In this document: piece by piece, positions 60,740-64,000 of the stretch
How the letters are laid out: every line of letters starts with the position of its first letter
Numbering within the stretch: position 1 is the first letter of the stretch
The notes under the pieces: model-generated
Told to the model about the DNA's origin: nothing
What the model saw: only the letters and a program-made list of their open reading frames with translations
Databases searched by the model: none
NCBI RefSeq assembly: GCF_900100085.1
Contig: NZ_FNEJ01000007.1
Location: forward strand, 186,001 to 250,000
Direction of reading: 5' to 3'
DNA length: 64,000 nt
From: Salipiger marinus
Lineage (GTDB): Bacteria > Pseudomonadota > Alphaproteobacteria > Rhodobacterales > Rhodobacteraceae
Program-made: the position numbers and the translations under genes

Positions 60740-62491
60740 ATGACACATGATGCCGCGTTTTTTGCCCCGCCCGCGCCCGCACCGCCTGGGGGGGAGGGGG
60801 GTCTTCAGGCAGGGCCTGACTGTTCCCGTGTTCTGGCCGCAGGGCTGCGTGACCTGCGCGGACCAGCGCCTGCGGAGGAGAAGCTGGCGCGGCTGATGGC
60901 GCGCGCCACCCGCCACGCCGACGCCCGCCAGCCTGCAGAGACCATGACGCTGCTCGCGCTTGCCGCAGCGCTTGGCGGGCTTGATCCTGCGGGGCTGCGC
61001 CGGGCGGTGGATGTTGCGCGGCAGGCGGGCAGCCTGCGCGGGGCATGGCGGCTCCAGCGGCTGCTGCTGGCGCAGGATCCGACCGTCGAGGCATGGATGG
61101 GGCTGGCGGGCCTCGCGGCCGAGCGGGGCCATCCCCGCGCCGCGCTGGCCTGTCACCGCCGCGCCATGGCCGTGGCGCCGCGCAGCATCCGGCCATGGAA
61201 CCGGGTCTTTGCGGTGCTGCGCCAGCAGGTCAGCCAGACGGCCTCGGCGCTGGCGATGACCTGTGCCGAGGACCGGCTGGGCGCGCTTCCCGATCTGAGC
61301 ATGACCCGGCTGCGCGCGGCGTGGCAGAGCGGCGAGGGCGCGCTTTGCGACACGCTGCTGACGCGCGAGGTGCCGCCCCGCGATCTGCCGGAGCGGGCAG
61401 AAATCGCGGTGGCGCGGGCGCTGTCCCGCGACGACATCGCCACCGCCGAGGCCGAACTGTCGGCGCTGCCCGACAGGACCGATCCGCAGCGGGGCCTGCG
61501 GCTGCGCGCCGCCATTCTGGGCGGGCAGGGCCGTCACGACGCGGCGCTGCACCTGCTGCAGGCCGGGCCAGCGGACTCGCCCGAAAGGCTGGGCGCGCTG
61601 GCAGAGGCGCAGATCCGCGCCCGCCTCTGGCCCGAGGCTTATGCCACGCTGGCGCCGCTGCGCCGCGAGGTCCGTCGCGCCCGGGGCGGCAAACGCGCGC
61701 TGCGGCATCTGCTGGCGCTCGTGGACGATCTGGTGGCCGACCGTGCCCTGATCGCGCAGGCGCGCGGCTGTGATCCGGCAGGGCTCGCCCGGCTGGCAGA
61801 GGCGGAGCCGCAATCGTTGATGCTGGCATTGATGGTGCTTGATCTGCCACATGCCCGCCCGGACCATGCCGTGCCCATCCCGCAGCGGATCGTGCAGTAT
61901 TGGGAGGGCCCGGCGCCGGGGCGCGACCTGATCGGGCTGATGGACAGCTGGCGCCGCCATCACCCGGACTGGGAGCATCGGCTGGTCACCCGCGCCATGG
62001 CGCAGACCTATCTGAGGCGGGCGGGCGATCCGGTGGCGGCACAGGCCTTTGCCCGGGCGCGCACGCCCGCCGCGCGCGCGGCGCTAGTCCGGGCTGCCGT
62101 GCTGCTGCGCGAGGGCGGGCTCTGGGCCGCCCCCGACGCGCGCTGCCAGCAGAGCCTTGCCGCCCTGACCGAAGGCGCCTCGGTGCTGGTGCAGCAGGAC
62201 GGGATGGGGCTGGTGGAGCCGGGGCTGGTCGGCTGCGCGCCCGGCAGCGCTCTGGCGCGGCTGGCGCTGCGCGATGCGGTCCAGAGCGTGCTGCGCGACG
62301 AGGCGGATGCCGACTGGCTGTCGCTGGGCAAGGGCGCGCTGACGCGGGCGGCAGCGGCAGCGGCGCTGTCCGAAAGCCTGCGCGCCCTGCCAGCGCATCG
62401 CGCCCGCGCATGGGTAGCGCTTGACTGCCCCGTCACGCAGGAACCCGCTGCCGATTGGCTGAGCTTCGATCCGGCCCGGTATTTCGGCTGA
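60740..62491 (+). CDS. Repeat-like protein with a degenerate GT32-type glycosyltransferase domain
   Basis: The 583-residue protein has an alanine/leucine-rich helical N-terminal region (about 1-365) with TPR-like periodicity (AWMGLAGLAAERGHPRAALACHRRAMAVAP). A C-terminal part follows starting IPQRIVQYWEGP, the opening of GT32/OCH1-type sugar transferases. It continues with ARTPAARAALVRAAVLLREGGLW, which corresponds to the family's donor-binding helix. Where active members have a DxD motif, this protein has AAPDARC, so the metal-binding site looks lost. Catalytic activity is therefore doubtful. It is convergent with the Hint-domain gene across a strong terminator. Confidence 0.75.
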   Translation: MTHDAAFFAPPAPAPPGGEGGLQAGPDCSRVLAAGLRDLRGPAPAEEKLARLMARATRHADARQPAETMTLLALAAALGGLDPAGLRRAVDVARQAGSLRGAWRLQRLLLAQDPTVEAWMGLAGLAAERGHPRAALACHRRAMAVAPRSIRPWNRVFAVLRQQVSQTASALAMTCAEDRLGALPDLSMTRLRAAWQSGEGALCDTLLTREVPPRDLPERAEIAVARALSRDDIATAEAELSALPDRTDPQRGLRLRAAILGGQGRHDAALHLLQAGPADSPERLGALAEAQIRARLWPEAYATLAPLRREVRRARGGKRALRHLLALVDDLVADRALIAQARGCDPAGLARLAEAEPQSLMLALMVLDLPHARPDHAVPIPQRIVQYWEGPAPGRDLIGLMDSWRRHHPDWEHRLVTRAMAQTYLRRAGDPVAAQAFARARTPAARAALVRAAVLLREGGLWAAPDARCQQSLAALTEGASVLVQQDGMGLVEPGLVGCAPGSALARLALRDAVQSVLRDEADADWLSLGKGALTRAAAAAALSESLRALPAHRARAWVALDCPVTQEPAADWLSFDPARYFG

Positions 62492-62502
62492 GCAAAAGCA
62501 AA

Positions 62503-62526
62503 GGCCGGGGCGCTGCCGCCCCGGCC
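62503..62526. terminator. Strong bidirectional hairpin terminator
   Basis: GGCCGGGGCG (62503-62512) pairs perfectly with CGCCCCGGCC (62517-62526) around CTGC, between two convergent genes. An A-rich run (AGCAAAAGCAAA) before it becomes a T-rich run for minus-strand transcripts. Confidence 0.75.
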
Positions 62527-62548
62527 CGTAACCGTTGTGCAGGCCGTC

Positions 62549-63502
62549 TCAGGCCGTCTTGCGCAGCATCATCCGGTCACGCAGGGCGCGCGGCAGCTGA
62601 CGCGCCGCCTTGAGGCGCGGCAGGTCCATCTGCGGGATCGTCTGGTCCCCGCGCAGGGCTTGGCGATCCTCCCAGTTGTCGAAGCGCAGCGTCGAGATTC
62701 CGTCGGCAAAGCTTTCGGAGGCGACACCCTCGGCCAACACCAGCGCGTGCTCGTCAAGCTCGATGTGGAAATAGGTGAACGGCTCGCCCCGGCTCAGCGG
62801 CATCTGCCGGATGGAATCGCCATTCAGCAGCGCTTCTGCCTGAATAAGCACGCCGTCCATATGAATGGCATGGGTCGGCGACACGCACAGATCGCGGTGC
62901 GGCAGGCTGCTGCCAAGGGCGCCCTGACGGATCAGAATTGGAATTGCACGGCGGGCATCGACAAATGGCAAGGCGCAGGTCCGATATCCCATCCAGCGCA
63001 CGGTCATTTCGCGACCGTCCTCGGTCTGAACCGTGTCGCCGACAAGCAGCGATTCAACTGTCCGCTCGCCCTCGGGCGTGGCGATATGCGTGCCTTCCAG
63101 AAAACAGACCGGCGCTTCGGCGGCGATGTCCCATTGCGTGCTGGGATCGGCGGTATCCCCCCCCAGCAGCGTCACGCTCAGACCATCGGGAACGGTGGTG
63201 CCTTCGGGGACAAAGAATTTGGTGCCCAGAAGCCCGCCAAGACCAACTTCAGAGGCGAAAAAGCCGATGACATTGCCGCTCTCGTCCACGGCGGCACCGC
63301 GATATTCATGCTCCACATCCCCGACGATGAGGCCGGGATAGCTGAACGTGTCATCATCGACATCGCCCAGAACGGACTGATCGTCCGAGGTGCCGTCGCT
63401 TTCGTCGGTCAGCTCGACATCCGATCTCAGCTGGGTGCTGGCATCAACCTGAATCAATCCCGCACCCAGAGGATCGAGAACTCCATAGACATCATACGCC
63501 AT
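62549..63502 (-). CDS. Hint-domain-containing protein
   Basis: The 317-residue protein starts MAYDVYGVLDPLG behind GGAGCG. An acidic N-terminal region (about 1-140) rich in Asp and Gly precedes a Hedgehog/intein (Hint) domain. That domain opens with VCFLEGTHIATPEGERTVESLLVGD, has HRDLCVSPTHAIHMDG in the middle and ends near GISTLRFDNWEDR. Such proteins are common in Rhodobacterales and are thought to be exported or self-processing; the Cys at the Hint start is present. It has no signal peptide and no secretion genes adjacent. Function is unknown. Confidence 0.85.
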   Translation of the reverse strand: MAYDVYGVLDPLGAGLIQVDASTQLRSDVELTDESDGTSDDQSVLGDVDDDTFSYPGLIVGDVEHEYRGAAVDESGNVIGFFASEVGLGGLLGTKFFVPEGTTVPDGLSVTLLGGDTADPSTQWDIAAEAPVCFLEGTHIATPEGERTVESLLVGDTVQTEDGREMTVRWMGYRTCALPFVDARRAIPILIRQGALGSSLPHRDLCVSPTHAIHMDGVLIQAEALLNGDSIRQMPLSRGEPFTYFHIELDEHALVLAEGVASESFADGISTLRFDNWEDRQALRGDQTIPQMDLPRLKAARQLPRALRDRMMLRKTA

Positions 63503-63976
63503 TGAACGCTCCAGAATAATTTGTGGTCGCTCGCTTAGTGCGGACCAGAAATCAAATTGAGTCAATTTCGAATCTCGCAAAACGCCGAATACGTGAAGAT
63601 TCGCGAGATTATTTCAGGAACAGGCAAAGATGTTGTCCGGATTGGGGCAGAAATTCGGGAAAGTAGGCAGGATTAAGTTAGGTTCCAATTATTAATTAAA
63701 ATATGGCATTGCATAAATGGCAGCCTTTGGTGATTCGAATTGCCCGTGAAATGCCATTCATATCGGCGTAGCCGTATATATGATTCCGGCCGATGTCACC
63801 GCCAAGATCGGGGCCGGCGGCCCGAGGTTCCGGCGGCTGCAGAGGGGCTGACTTGCCCCCAAAAAGACGGATCCGCAGGCCGTGCTGCGGATCATCCGGA
63901 GGACATGTTGGGGGTCTTGGCTGCCCGTCAGCAGAGGCGGGGAAGAGGGGAGCGGGGCGCCGGCCCCGCCCTTGCG
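63503..63976. other. AT-rich non-coding region with inverted repeats
   Basis: The stretch is conspicuously AT-rich between about 63510 and 63790. It contains two separated inverted repeats, AATCTCGC/GCGAGATT (63571-63578 and 63603-63610) and ATGGCATT/AATGCCAT (63703-63710 and 63750-63757). No gene is supported. TGACTTGCCCCCAAAAAG at 63849-63866 resembles an insertion-sequence end but has no transposase beside it. The region should hold the promoter of the Hint gene. Confidence 0.45.
63952..63969 (-). terminator. Hairpin terminator for a gene entering from the right edge
   Basis: GCGGGGC (63952-63958) pairs with GCCCCGC (63963-63969) around GCCG, 7 nt beyond the minus-strand TAA at 63977-63979. 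Confidence 0.5.
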
Positions 63977-64000
63977 TTATGCCAGAGTGGTCCAGATCTG
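63977..64000 (-). CDS. Last codons of a minus-strand gene extending beyond the window
   Basis: The minus strand reads QIWTTLA followed by TAA and then a hairpin, which is how the end of a gene would look. Only seven codons are visible, so the product cannot be named and the frame could be by chance. Confidence 0.35.
   Translation of the reverse strand, partial: QIWTTLA

Noticed and set aside
60671-61978. 435-codon minus-strand frame over the start of the GT32-like gene
   Set aside because: It would run antisense across the terminator and the N-terminal repeat region, and its sequence is Arg/Gln/Pro-rich without recognisable motifs.
1-64000. tRNA, rRNA, CRISPR array or phage genes
   Set aside because: I looked for cloverleaf-like segments, regularly spaced repeats and integrase or capsid genes and found none; only IS transposase remnants are present.

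Overview
The window looks like a GC-rich (roughly two thirds G+C) chromosomal or megaplasmid segment of an alphaproteobacterium, most likely Rhodobacterales (Paracoccus/Rhodobacter/Roseobacter relatives). The reasons are the gene families (TRAP and TAXI transporters, Hint-domain protein, GT32-like protein, tcuAB), dense ATGA/TGATG-coupled operons, and many catabolic dehydrogenases. It is almost entirely a catabolic accessory region: about 53 protein genes, one of them broken, four transport systems, five regulators, two insertion-sequence remnants, and no RNA genes or CRISPR arrays that I can see.

Region A (1-19200) is built around an XRE-type regulator (10656-11558). One minus-strand operon runs from a TAXI binding protein and fused TRAP permease through two molybdenum-hydroxylase large subunits, a class II aldolase, one FAD subunit, one 2Fe-2S subunit and a polysaccharide-deacetylase-like hydrolase cut by the window edge. 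Five consecutive junctions are 4-nt ATGA overlaps. Across the regulator lie an amidase, a CoxG-like protein and a plus-strand operon for an acyl-CoA ligase, a thioesterase, a quinone oxidoreductase and TcuA/TcuB. The same palindrome (TTCCAAAATTGGAA and variants) occurs in both promoter regions. I read this as uptake and oxidative catabolism of an unidentified, possibly N-heterocyclic or aromatic, acid. The large subunits lack the CO dehydrogenase active-site motif.

Region B (19548-44899) is an amine or amino-acid catabolic block. It opens with an unusual 728-residue fusion: mARC/YcbX-like MOSC domain, rubredoxin-reductase-like FAD/NAD module and C-terminal Rieske ferredoxin. Then come an aldehyde dehydrogenase, a cupin, a peptide-type ABC importer, three DadA/PuuB-like FAD oxidoreductases, an ornithine-cyclodeaminase/threonine-dehydratase-like pair, two paralogous two-domain GNATs, an ArgE-type deacetylase, a class III aminotransferase, a GhrA-like reductase, an Lrp regulator, a tartrate-dehydrogenase-like enzyme and a GabD-like dehydrogenase. 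A haloacid-dehalogenase gene here has an in-frame TAA directly after its catalytic motif. The gene set resembles the ectoine (Doe/Eut) and putrescine (Puu/Spu) routes but lacks their first enzymes.

An IS graveyard (44905-45605; IS3 and ISL3 transposase ends, both frameshifted) separates Region B from Region C (45704-60718). Region C holds two FCD-type GntR-controlled TRAP cassettes. The first has a 2-hydroxyacid dehydrogenase, TRAP transporter and GMC oxidoreductase. After an isolated CueR-like regulator and an M20 peptidase, the second has a TRAP transporter and two tandem sugar-acid-dehydratase-like enolase-superfamily genes.

Region D (60740-64000) has a repeat-like protein with a degenerate GT32 domain, a Hint-domain protein, an AT-rich non-coding stretch and the last codons of a further minus-strand gene. 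In all four transporters a strong GC hairpin sits between the binding-protein gene and its next transporter gene, which probably keeps binding-protein mRNA in excess.
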